Below, piece after piece: positions 28,421 to 36,624 of a DNA stretch of 64,000 bases (its first letter is position 1; each line of letters begins with the position of its first letter). The position numbers were made by a program, and so were the translations under genes. The DNA is taken from positions 186,001 to 250,000 of the forward strand of contig JADKDE010000004.1 of the NCBI GenBank assembly GCA_016718505.1. The letters are read 5' to 3'. The notes beneath the pieces are model-generated. The model did not search any database. It was not told where the DNA came from and saw only the letters and a list, made by a program, of their open reading frames with translations. Source of the stretch: Saprospiraceae bacterium. Its GTDB lineage: Bacteria; Bacteroidota; Bacteroidia; Chitinophagales; Saprospiraceae.

Positions 28421-29260
28421 ATGAATTTTAAATCTATAATAAATTTTGTTTTTGTATTGGCCATGGGTGCTGTATATCAGAGCTGTTCTCCAGCTGGAGG
28501 TAACAATCCTGGACATGAATACATGCAAGATATGGGTCATTCCATTTCGTATGAAGCAAATGTAGATGGATACTATTATTATAATACTTGGGGATCACAT
28601 GCGGATTATATGAAGTACGCTATGCCTAGAGTCCCAGTAAAAGGAACCATAGCAAGAGGATTTGCTGGCGTTCAAAATTCAATGGGTGGCGACCATGTAG
28701 CTGAGTTTCAAGGCTTAACTGTCAATGGGTCTGTTCCATATTATTATGGAGATACCGATGAGGAGAGAATTAGAGCAGGTAAGGAAATAATCAAAAATCC
28801 AGTAGCAATAACCGCTGTAGGATTGGCTCAAGGAAAAGAACTTTATGATATATACTGTGGAGTTTGCCACGGTACAGGAGGTACGGGCAATGGTGTCCTT
28901 TATGATGGGCCAAATGCTAAATATCCAGCAGCACCAGCAAATTTGGTTAATGATGAATTTACTGTAGCTACAAATGGAAGATTCTACCACGCTATTATGT
29001 ATGGAAGAAATATGATGGGCGGTTATTCTGATAAGCTTTCTTACGAGGAAAGATGGAATGTTATACACTATATAAGATCACTTCAAGCAAAGGTTAAAAA
29101 TGTTCCTTATTCTGAGGAAGAAAATGGCCTCACGAGCGCAGGAGCAACGTCAAGTAAACTAGTGACTGAGCAAGTGACCAGCACCTTAGAAAAAGTAGGA
29201 ACTGAAGTGAAAACTGCGGTGAAGGAAATATCAAATACGTCAAAAGAAATTAAACATTAA
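28421..29260 (+). CDS. actE: Alternative complex III subunit ActE, monoheme cytochrome c lipoprotein
   Basis: This encodes 279 residues with a lipoprotein signal (VLAMGAVYQSC). One heme c site is C146-G-V-C-H150, and a Met-rich segment (IMYGRNMMGGYSDKLS) supplies the axial Met. ActE is the periplasmic electron-carrying subunit at the exit of the complex. A C-terminal Thr/Lys/Glu-rich helix of about 40 residues follows the cytochrome domain. Confidence 0.93.
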   Translation: MNFKSIINFVFVLAMGAVYQSCSPAGGNNPGHEYMQDMGHSISYEANVDGYYYYNTWGSHADYMKYAMPRVPVKGTIARGFAGVQNSMGGDHVAEFQGLTVNGSVPYYYGDTDEERIRAGKEIIKNPVAITAVGLAQGKELYDIYCGVCHGTGGTGNGVLYDGPNAKYPAAPANLVNDEFTVATNGRFYHAIMYGRNMMGGYSDKLSYEERWNVIHYIRSLQAKVKNVPYSEEENGLTSAGATSSKLVTEQVTSTLEKVGTEVKTAVKEISNTSKEIKH

Positions 29261-29286
29261 TTCACTCCATTGGAAAAAAATATATT

Positions 29287-29544
29287 ATGAATCAATTTGT
29301 ATTTGAAAAACATCAAAAGTCCACTTTCATTGGAATGATGATATTGGGTGTGATATGTATGGTACTTACTTTTGTAGGTGATGATGCTTTCCACACCAGA
29401 TTTTGGTCAAATTTTTTACACAATTCCGTTTATTTTACGGGGATAGCATTTGGTGCTTTGTTCGTATTGAGTGCATCATTGTTGGCTTATGGCGGTTGGC
29501 ATACAATCTTTAAGAGAGTTTGGGAAGCGTATTCACTCTTTTAA
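29287..29544 (+). CDS. actF: ActF, N-terminal part (frameshifted)
   Basis: The 85-residue ORF holds the first two membrane helices of the alternative complex III subunit ActF (FIGMMILGVICMVLTFVG and FTGIAFGALFVLSASLLAYG) and ends GGWHTIFKRVWEA followed by four off-frame residues. A single missing base near 29528-29530 breaks it. With one base added it reads KRVWEAVFTLLIVGLVLMG into the downstream ORF. Confidence 0.8.
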   Translation: MNQFVFEKHQKSTFIGMMILGVICMVLTFVGDDAFHTRFWSNFLHNSVYFTGIAFGALFVLSASLLAYGGWHTIFKRVWEAYSLF

Positions 29545-30668
29545 TAGTTGGTTTGGTACTGATGGGTGTTGTAGTGGCAGGAGTCTTGGGAGGCTTTCAT
29601 CATTTGTATCATTGGGCAGATAAAGCATCAGTTGAAGCCGATGAAATCCTTAAAGGTAAATCTGGCTTTTTGAATCCAATGATTTATACTGTTTTCACCA
29701 TTGGTTTTGTAGGAATATGGTTCTTTATAGCTCAAAGAATGAGAGCAATTTCCAAAGATGAAGATCAAAATGGCAATGAATCATTTTCACAACATAAAAA
29801 ATTAAAATTTTGGGCAGCTATATTTTTACCACTAGGGGGATTTTCAAGTGCAGCCATCATTTGGCAATGGGTAATGTCCCTGGATGCTCATTGGTATAGT
29901 ACTTTGTTCGCTTGGTATTGCACAGCTTCGATGGTTGTGACCATGTATGCTTTTACCTTGTTGATTTTGGTTTATCTCAGATCAAAAGGCTATTATACAT
30001 TAGTAACACGGGAGCATTTGCACGATATTGGAAAATACATTTTTGGTATTTCTATATTTTGGACTTATTTATGGTTTTCTCAATTTATGTTGATTTGGTA
30101 TGCGAATGTAGGGGAGGAGACCATTTACTTTAAGACAAGGCTGGAAGAGTATAGACCTTTGTTTTTCTTAAATTTGGGCATCAATTTCTTCATTCCATTT
30201 TTGGTACTTATCCGCAATGACACAAAAAGGAAAGTTGGAAGTTTAGTGTTTGTTTCTATAATTGTCATCTTTGGGCATTGGTTGAACTTCTTTTTGATGA
30301 TTAAACCAGGTGTCTTGCATACAGCACACGAATTGGCACATCATGATACACATAAAGTTGAAGGCAGTGAGTCAGAAATAAAAATGCACTCAGTAAAGAC
30401 ATCTCAAGAAAATCATAGCGATGCGAATCAAGCACCGCATGCAGCAGCTGCAACACATGATGAAAGTCATAATGCTGATACTCATGGTGGGCATTCAGAT
30501 CATGCAGTTACTCCAGCTGGGTTCCAATTCCCTGGATTATTGGAGATAGGTACTTGGATAGGATTTATGGGATTGTTTTTATATTTTGTTTTCTGGCAAT
30601 TAACGAGGGCTAGACTAACACCACCTAATGATCCATTTGTAGGAGAATCCTATCATCATCACGTTTAA
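29520..30668 (+). CDS. actF: ActF, C-terminal part (frameshifted)
   Basis: The 382-residue ORF gives the remaining helices of ActF, an ActC/NrfD paralogue of alternative complex III (SVFTLLIVGLVLMGVVVAG, then the segment with KLKFWAAIFLPLGG). A His/Asp-rich loop of about 70 residues (around HAAAATHDESHNADTHGGHS) lies between late helices, and the C-terminus ends HHHV. The TTG at 29520 is not a convincing start, because the sequence upstream in the other frame supplies the expected N-terminus. The complex needs ActF, so a real null is unlikely. Confidence 0.88.
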   Translation: MGSVFTLLIVGLVLMGVVVAGVLGGFHHLYHWADKASVEADEILKGKSGFLNPMIYTVFTIGFVGIWFFIAQRMRAISKDEDQNGNESFSQHKKLKFWAAIFLPLGGFSSAAIIWQWVMSLDAHWYSTLFAWYCTASMVVTMYAFTLLILVYLRSKGYYTLVTREHLHDIGKYIFGISIFWTYLWFSQFMLIWYANVGEETIYFKTRLEEYRPLFFLNLGINFFIPFLVLIRNDTKRKVGSLVFVSIIVIFGHWLNFFLMIKPGVLHTAHELAHHDTHKVEGSESEIKMHSVKTSQENHSDANQAPHAAAATHDESHNADTHGGHSDHAVTPAGFQFPGLLEIGTWIGFMGLFLYFVFWQLTRARLTPPNDPFVGESYHHHV

Positions 30669-30696
30669 AATTTAAATAACCTTATACTAAATAGAA

Positions 30697-31863
30697 ATGA
30701 CTGGTTTTATAATTTTACTTGCAATTGTCTTAGTCGTTGTAATTTCTGTTCAAATTGGCAAAATTGTTGAATTGGCCAATAAGATACGAGGTCAAGAAGA
30801 GTCGGATCGAATCAATGCCGACAGAACGGCATTTTGGCTTTTGGTATTTGGAATTGCTTTAATTTTAGGTACTATTTGGTCTTGTTATCACTATAAAAAC
30901 TTTATGTTGGGATATGGGCCGCACGAAGCAGCTTCTATCCACGGTAAAAAGGTTGATTCAATTTTTAATTTGACGGTTATCCTTACAGGTATCGTTTTTG
31001 TATTGACTCAAGTTGCACTTTTTTATTTTGCATTTAAATACAAGGGACGACCAGGCAAAAAGGTTCTTTTTATTCCTCACAATAATAAGCTAGAGTTCTA
31101 TTGGACAATCACGCCAGCGATTGTAATGACTATTTTAGTAGTTTCTGGACTTATGGCTTGGAATGAAATTATGGCCGATGTGAAGGAAGATGAGGATTTT
31201 ATAGAAATTGAAGCAGTTGCTTACCAATTTGCTTGGGACATTAGATATCCAGGTAAGGATCATAAACTAGGAACTAGAAATTACAAGTTGATCAGTGGTA
31301 CCAATGGACTAGGAATGGATTGGACAGATCCTAAGACTCACGATGATTTTATTGCTGACCAAATAGTCCTCCCAAAGGGAAAAAAAGTTAGAGTGCGTAT
31401 TACCTCTAAGGATGTTTTGCATAATTTTTATTTACCTCAGTTTAGGGTAAAGATGGATGCAATTCCTGGTTTGCCTACTTATTTTGTTTTTACTCCTGAA
31501 AAAACGCTTGATGAATATAAACTTGAACTTAGAAAATATCCAGAATACCTAGAGCCATCAGATCCTAAAGATCCGTTTGGGCCTAAAAAATGGGAGACAT
31601 TTACATATGAGTTGGGATGTGCAGAGCTTTGTGGTATTGGACATTATAGTATGAGAAAAGTAGTGAAAATTGTTTCACCTAAAGAATATGAAGAATGGTT
31701 TAATAAACAAAATTCAGTTTATTTCTCCACTGTTCGAAATACAGACGACGACCCGAATAAGGGTAAAGTACTTGCAGGAGAACCAATTACCACTAGTGTT
31801 GAGACTAAAGAAAAAGTGGATACCACAGTAATTATTTCAAAAGAATCATTGAATAAAAAATAA
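30697..31863 (+). CDS. coxB: Cytochrome c oxidase subunit II
   Basis: This 388-residue protein has membrane helices near residues 1-20, 46-66, 90-113 and 135-156. A periplasmic cupredoxin domain holds the CuA centre: His in DVLHNFYLP and C308, E310, C312, H316, M319 in CAELCGIGHYSM. CuA accepts electrons from cytochrome c or directly from ActE. The leader contains extra helices compared with the two of most CoxB proteins. No cytochrome c is fused to it. It begins 28 nt after actF. Confidence 0.95.
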   Translation: MTGFIILLAIVLVVVISVQIGKIVELANKIRGQEESDRINADRTAFWLLVFGIALILGTIWSCYHYKNFMLGYGPHEAASIHGKKVDSIFNLTVILTGIVFVLTQVALFYFAFKYKGRPGKKVLFIPHNNKLEFYWTITPAIVMTILVVSGLMAWNEIMADVKEDEDFIEIEAVAYQFAWDIRYPGKDHKLGTRNYKLISGTNGLGMDWTDPKTHDDFIADQIVLPKGKKVRVRITSKDVLHNFYLPQFRVKMDAIPGLPTYFVFTPEKTLDEYKLELRKYPEYLEPSDPKDPFGPKKWETFTYELGCAELCGIGHYSMRKVVKIVSPKEYEEWFNKQNSVYFSTVRNTDDDPNKGKVLAGEPITTSVETKEKVDTTVIISKESLNKK

Positions 31864-31871
31864 ATTCCAAT

Positions 31872-33722
31872 ATGGCTGCTTTAACACATCTTGAAGAAGA
31901 AAAATTAATTAAAGAGCAAGGTTATAATGACCACTTCTATGATCATCATCATGGGGATAAACACCAAATGGGTTTTATCACAAAATATATTTTTTGCCAA
32001 GATCACAAGATTATTGCCAAGCAATTTTTAATTACGGGTATAATTTGGGCCATCATTGGTGCTGCCATGTCTGTAATTTTCAGGTTGCAATTGGGCTTTC
32101 CTGAAGCTGATATGGCTTGGTTGCGCCCTTTTTTAGGTAAGTGGATAGTTGTAAACGATGATGGTATTGGCTCACTAGATCCCAATTTCTATTATGCTTT
32201 GGTTACTATGCACGGTACTATAATTGTATTCTTTGTATTAACTGCAGGGTTGAGTGGAACTTTCAGTAATTTACTGATTCCCTTGCAGATTGGTGCTCGC
32301 GATATGGCTTCAGGCTTTTTGAATATGCTCTCTTATTGGTTTTTCTTTCTATCTTCTGTCATTATGTTGGCGTCATTGGTATTAAGTACTGGGCCATTCA
32401 GCGGAGGATGGACGGCTTATCCACCTCTTTCTGCATTACCACAAGCTTCGCAAGGCTCGGGTACTGGAATGACACTATGGCTTATTTCATTAACCTTTTT
32501 TGTAGTTTCAGTATTGCTCGGAGGTGTGAATTATATAACAACGATTCTAAATTTAAGGACTAAAGGTATGTCTATGTGGAGAATGCCTCTAACTATATGG
32601 GCATTTTTGATCACAGCTATCATAGGTTTGTTATCTTTTCCTGTACTTGTAGCAGGTTTCTTACTATTGATGTTCGATAGAGGCATGGGAACTAGTTTCT
32701 ATTTGAGTGAAATATTCATTGGAGGACAAGCTCTTGATAATGTAGGAGGTAGTCCAGTTTTATTTCAGCATTTATTTTGGTTCTTAGGTCACCCTGAGGT
32801 TTACATCATTATATTGCCTGCGATGGGATTGGTATCAGAAATTTTATCGGTTCATTCTAGAAAGCCAATTTTTGGATATAAGGCCATGGTATTTTCTATG
32901 TTAGCCATAGCATTTTTGTCTTTCATAGTTTGGGCGCACCATATGTTTATGGCAGGTGTAAATCCATTTATTTCTAACTTTTTCGTACTTTTCACTTTGA
33001 TCATAGCGGTACCTTCGGCAGTAAAAGTATTTAACTGGATTGCTACTTTGTATGGTGGTAATGTACGTTTTAATTCGGCAAGTTTGTTTGCTATTGGTTT
33101 TGTATCCATGTTTATCTCTGGCGGATTGACCGGTATATTTTTAGGAAATTCAACAATTGATATACAGCAACATGACACGTATTTTGTAGTGGCTCACTTC
33201 CATATAGTTATGGGTATTGCTGCTTTCTTTGGTATGTTCGCTGGGATTTATAATTGGTTCCCTAAGATGTATGGCCGTTTTATGAATGAAACGTTGGGCC
33301 AAATTCACTTTTGGGGTACACTGATAGGAGCGTATTTGATTTTTGGACCGATGCACTATATTGGGTTAGCAGGTGTTCCAAGAAGATATTTTAGATTTGA
33401 TAGTTTTGAAACATTCAAACAGTTTGACGCCTTGAATCAATTCATCACAGTTTGTGCTATCATCGTTTTTGCGTTGCAAATTTTGTTTGTGGTAAACTTC
33501 TTTTATAGCATTTGGAAAGGTAAAAAGGTAACGTCAAAGAATCCTTGGGAATCTAATACTTTGGAGTGGACTACACCTATCAAGCCTGGTCACGGTAACT
33601 GGGAGGGTAATATCCCTACCGTGAATAGATGGCCTTATGACTATGGTAAGGATGGAGTTGACTTTATACCTCAGATTAAGCCGTTGGCTGAAGGAGAACA
33701 ACATTCAGAATTGCACCAATAA
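31872..33722 (+). CDS. coxA: Cytochrome c oxidase subunit I
   Basis: This 616-residue heme-copper oxidase subunit reduces oxygen and pumps protons. It has the motifs WFLGHPEVYIIILPAMG (CuB and proton-channel region), WAHHMFMAG (CuB His pair) and HDTYFVVAHFHIVMG (heme a3 and heme a ligands), within about twelve membrane helices. The N-terminus is longer than usual and His-rich (FYDHHHGDKHQMG). It starts 8 nt after coxB. Confidence 0.97.
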   Translation: MAALTHLEEEKLIKEQGYNDHFYDHHHGDKHQMGFITKYIFCQDHKIIAKQFLITGIIWAIIGAAMSVIFRLQLGFPEADMAWLRPFLGKWIVVNDDGIGSLDPNFYYALVTMHGTIIVFFVLTAGLSGTFSNLLIPLQIGARDMASGFLNMLSYWFFFLSSVIMLASLVLSTGPFSGGWTAYPPLSALPQASQGSGTGMTLWLISLTFFVVSVLLGGVNYITTILNLRTKGMSMWRMPLTIWAFLITAIIGLLSFPVLVAGFLLLMFDRGMGTSFYLSEIFIGGQALDNVGGSPVLFQHLFWFLGHPEVYIIILPAMGLVSEILSVHSRKPIFGYKAMVFSMLAIAFLSFIVWAHHMFMAGVNPFISNFFVLFTLIIAVPSAVKVFNWIATLYGGNVRFNSASLFAIGFVSMFISGGLTGIFLGNSTIDIQQHDTYFVVAHFHIVMGIAAFFGMFAGIYNWFPKMYGRFMNETLGQIHFWGTLIGAYLIFGPMHYIGLAGVPRRYFRFDSFETFKQFDALNQFITVCAIIVFALQILFVVNFFYSIWKGKKVTSKNPWESNTLEWTTPIKPGHGNWEGNIPTVNRWPYDYGKDGVDFIPQIKPLAEGEQHSELHQ

Positions 33723-33744
33723 GGTAAAATTTAATTAGAGTCTG

Positions 33745-34656
33745 ATGAGTATTGCTTTACAAAGAAGTTTGAAATCAATGATTATCTCTTGTATTGAGAT
33801 GGTTAGGGAGATCGGTTTATTGGTAAAGTTCAAATTGACTTTGACTGTCGTATTTTCAGCTGTTCTGTCTTATTTGATAGTGGGTGCAAATACGGGTAAT
33901 TCAGGACTTTTTCGACTTCTGGTATTTGCATTTGGTGGATTTTGTGTCACTGGTGCTAGCAATATTTTGAATGAAATATTTGAAAAGGATTTTGATGCTC
34001 AAATGGCGAGGACTGCTAATCGACCTTTAGTAACTGGTAAATTAAGTATGTCCAGCGCGTTGATTCTTTGCGGTATATTTTTCGGAACTGGATTGGTACT
34101 GATGGGTACATTCAATATTTTAGCAGCTTTGATCAGTGCAGTGTCTTTGATTATTTATGCATTTTTATATACTCCGTTAAAAAGAGTATCACCAATAGCT
34201 GTCACAATAGGAGCAATACCAGGTGCCTTACCTACTTTGATAGGTGCTGTAGCGGTTGAAGGAAAAGTTAGTGCAATAGGTTTGATGCTGTTTTTAGTAC
34301 AATTTTGTTGGCAGTTTCCCCATTTTTGGGCTATTGCTTATCTTGGTGCTGAAGATTATATTAAAGCTGGGTATAGATTTATTCCATTAAAAGATGGAAA
34401 AGTAGATATTAATATAGCGCTTCAAGCCTTTGTATTTTGCCTTTTATTAGTGGCCATATTTGGATTTATGTTTTATATAAATGTAATTTCAAGCGTTTGG
34501 ATTTTCCTTAGTTTGGTGGGGTTGTCGGTCGTATTTGGATATTTTTCTCTCATGTTGTACAAGCAACAGTCTCGAGAAGCGGCATTAAAACTCATGTTTT
34601 ATTCATTTTTTTTCTTGCCAGGTTTTCTGGGTTTGATGTGGTTAGATAAATTCTAA
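33745..34656 (+). CDS. ctaB: Protoheme IX farnesyltransferase (heme O synthase)
   Basis: This 303-residue UbiA-superfamily membrane enzyme farnesylates heme b to heme O, the precursor of heme A for the oxidase. It has the first Asp motif NEIFEKDFDAQMARTANRPL and the second region around AYLGAEDYIKAGYRFIPLKD. It starts 22 nt after coxA inside the oxidase operon, which fits cofactor supply. Confidence 0.95.
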   Translation: MSIALQRSLKSMIISCIEMVREIGLLVKFKLTLTVVFSAVLSYLIVGANTGNSGLFRLLVFAFGGFCVTGASNILNEIFEKDFDAQMARTANRPLVTGKLSMSSALILCGIFFGTGLVLMGTFNILAALISAVSLIIYAFLYTPLKRVSPIAVTIGAIPGALPTLIGAVAVEGKVSAIGLMLFLVQFCWQFPHFWAIAYLGAEDYIKAGYRFIPLKDGKVDINIALQAFVFCLLLVAIFGFMFYINVISSVWIFLSLVGLSVVFGYFSLMLYKQQSREAALKLMFYSFFFLPGFLGLMWLDKF

Positions 34657-34665
34657 ATTTGAACA

Positions 34666-35250
34666 ATGGAGAATATACAATACATATACCCCAATAAAAG
34701 AAATGGTGTCAATCCACAGATTTTCGGTCTATGGCTTGGAATTTGCGGTATAACAATGATGTTTGCGGCACTGACCAGTGCATATTTGGTTAGAAAGGGT
34801 GCTGGCAATTGGTTGGAATTTCACCTGCCTTCACCATTTTATTATAGCACTTTGGCCATTATTCTTAGCAGTATTTCATTATACTTCTCAAGCGTGATGT
34901 TAAAAGAGGCAAAGTTTGCCATGTATAGATTGAGTTTGGTTTTGACATTTATTCTAGGCATTGTATTTATTTACTTGCAAGTGTCTGGATGGAAAATAAT
35001 GTATAGTCATGGCTTGGACATAAAAGTGAACCCATCTGCATCATTTTTATATGCTATACCAGGATTGCACATTTTGCATGTTATTGGGGGCCTTATTTGT
35101 TTAATTGTAGCCATGATTCATGCTTTTTTCTTGCCAAATAAAGTTTCAGAAAAGAGATTATTTAGACTTAAACTAACTTCTCAATATTGGCACTTTGTAG
35201 GATTGCTGTGGGTATATTTATTAATATTTTTTTATATAGAACAACCTTAA
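34666..35250 (+). CDS. coxC: Cytochrome c oxidase subunit III-family protein (first copy)
   Basis: This encodes 194 residues with five membrane helices. It has subunit III signatures: LWLGICGITMMFAALTSAYL near the N-terminus, LHILHVIGGLICLIVAM in the fourth helix and SQYWHFVGLLWVYLLIFFY at the end. It is one of two tandem subunit III genes, a common arrangement in Bacteroidota. The gene ends 14 nt before the second copy. Confidence 0.9.
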   Translation: MENIQYIYPNKRNGVNPQIFGLWLGICGITMMFAALTSAYLVRKGAGNWLEFHLPSPFYYSTLAIILSSISLYFSSVMLKEAKFAMYRLSLVLTFILGIVFIYLQVSGWKIMYSHGLDIKVNPSASFLYAIPGLHILHVIGGLICLIVAMIHAFFLPNKVSEKRLFRLKLTSQYWHFVGLLWVYLLIFFYIEQP

Positions 35251-35264
35251 AAATTTAATTATAA

Positions 35265-36116
35265 ATGATAACGGAACACGTAATGACAGATGAACATAAT
35301 CATGGTACACATGACACTCCAGGCTCTTGGAATGGTGCTGCTGAACCGTTCAAGGCGAGCTATGGAAAGTTAATGATGTGGTACTTTTTGTTGTCAGATG
35401 CATTTACTTTTGCTGGATTTTTAATTTCCTATGGTGCATTAAGATTAAGTATGCCTTCATGGCCCCTACCGGATTTTGTATTTTCAACTTTACCTGGGGG
35501 AATCACGCATGCTCCACTTATTTTTGTAACTATCATGACATTCGTATTGATATTGTCATCGGTTACAATGGTTAGAGCCGTACAGGAAGGTCATAGAGGT
35601 AACCAAAGCGGCGTTGTTAAATGGATGTTTTTTACAATCGTAGGAGGGTTGATTTTCTTAGGTTGTCAAGCATGGGAATGGACTACACTTATCAAAGGTG
35701 AAAGTATGACAGTATGGACAAATCCTTTTGGACGTCACATTGAAGACGGTGTTTATTTGGAAGGTGATGGTCATGATATCAAAGCTGGCCAAGCATTTAC
35801 TGTTGGAGCCCCTTATCTTATTCATTATCACGATGGACATTATAATCAGTTGAAATACAAAAATTCAGCTGGTGAGGTAAAGGAACAGGCATTTGGTCCA
35901 AAAGCTTTCGGTGCACTATTCTTCTTTATTACGGGATTCCATGGATTCCACGTATTTTCAGGTGTTGTATTTTTATTGATAATTATGCTTAATGCAATGA
36001 CTGGGCTCTATCAAAATCGTGGTAATCATTACGAAATGGTTGAAAAAATAGGTTTGTATTGGCACTTTGTCGATTTGGTTTGGGTGTTTGTGTTTTTGGT
36101 GTTTTACTTATTATAA
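35265..36116 (+). CDS. coxC: Cytochrome c oxidase subunit III (second copy)
   Basis: This 283-residue member of the family has a start similar to the first copy (KLMMWYFLLSDAFTFAGFLI). A soluble insertion of about 70 residues between helices has many His and Gly residues (GHDIKAGQAFTVG, then YLIHYHDGHYNQ). The C-terminal block is FHGFHVFSGVVFLLIIML and GLYWHFVDLVWVFVFLV. Subunit III stabilises the catalytic core and proton uptake. The insertion is the main difference from the first copy. Confidence 0.92.
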   Translation: MITEHVMTDEHNHGTHDTPGSWNGAAEPFKASYGKLMMWYFLLSDAFTFAGFLISYGALRLSMPSWPLPDFVFSTLPGGITHAPLIFVTIMTFVLILSSVTMVRAVQEGHRGNQSGVVKWMFFTIVGGLIFLGCQAWEWTTLIKGESMTVWTNPFGRHIEDGVYLEGDGHDIKAGQAFTVGAPYLIHYHDGHYNQLKYKNSAGEVKEQAFGPKAFGALFFFITGFHGFHVFSGVVFLLIIMLNAMTGLYQNRGNHYEMVEKIGLYWHFVDLVWVFVFLVFYLL

Positions 36117-36165
36117 TTTAATTAATCGAATTTTTGTTAATACTATTTTCTAAAATATACTTATT

Positions 36166-36597
36166 ATGTTGAATTACGAAGAGAGTAAAAAAGTAGTTTT
36201 TAAGGGTTTAATATTGTTGGCTGTTGTGACTTTGATAGAGGTTGCTATCGCTTTGATTGGCAATGGACATATAATTGAAGGTATGCATTGGCCGAAATGG
36301 CTCATGTATCCTCTTATGATCAGTTTAAGTCTTTATAAGGCATATTTTATTGTTTACGAATTTATGCACATGAGATATGAGGTGAGGGGATTGTCTTTAA
36401 GCGTTTTGATGCCCACCGTTTTATTGGTATGGGGTCTCATTGCATTTGCAAATGAAGGTATGCATTGGAATACCAGCAGAGCCCAAATAAAAGAAAAAAA
36501 TGCAATTGGTCTTAAGTCTGACGGGCAGTCTTCAAAGTCTTCCAGTGAAATTCATTCCTCCGAAGTACCAGCTACAGAAGCACCAGCGACTCACTAG
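36166..36597 (+). CDS. Cytochrome c oxidase subunit IV
   Basis: This 143-residue prokaryotic subunit IV-type protein has three membrane helices (VVFKGLILLAVVTLIEVAIA, WLMYPLMISLSLYKAYFIVY and SVLMPTVLLVWGLIAFANEG) with the conserved YEFMHMRYE between the last two. A Ser/Glu/Ala/Pro-rich tail follows. It ends the operon and converges on tex 28 nt later. Confidence 0.85.
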   Translation: MLNYEESKKVVFKGLILLAVVTLIEVAIALIGNGHIIEGMHWPKWLMYPLMISLSLYKAYFIVYEFMHMRYEVRGLSLSVLMPTVLLVWGLIAFANEGMHWNTSRAQIKEKNAIGLKSDGQSSKSSSEIHSSEVPATEAPATH

Positions 36598-36624
36598 ATA
36601 TTTCTTTTGGTTTTTTCAGAGAGT

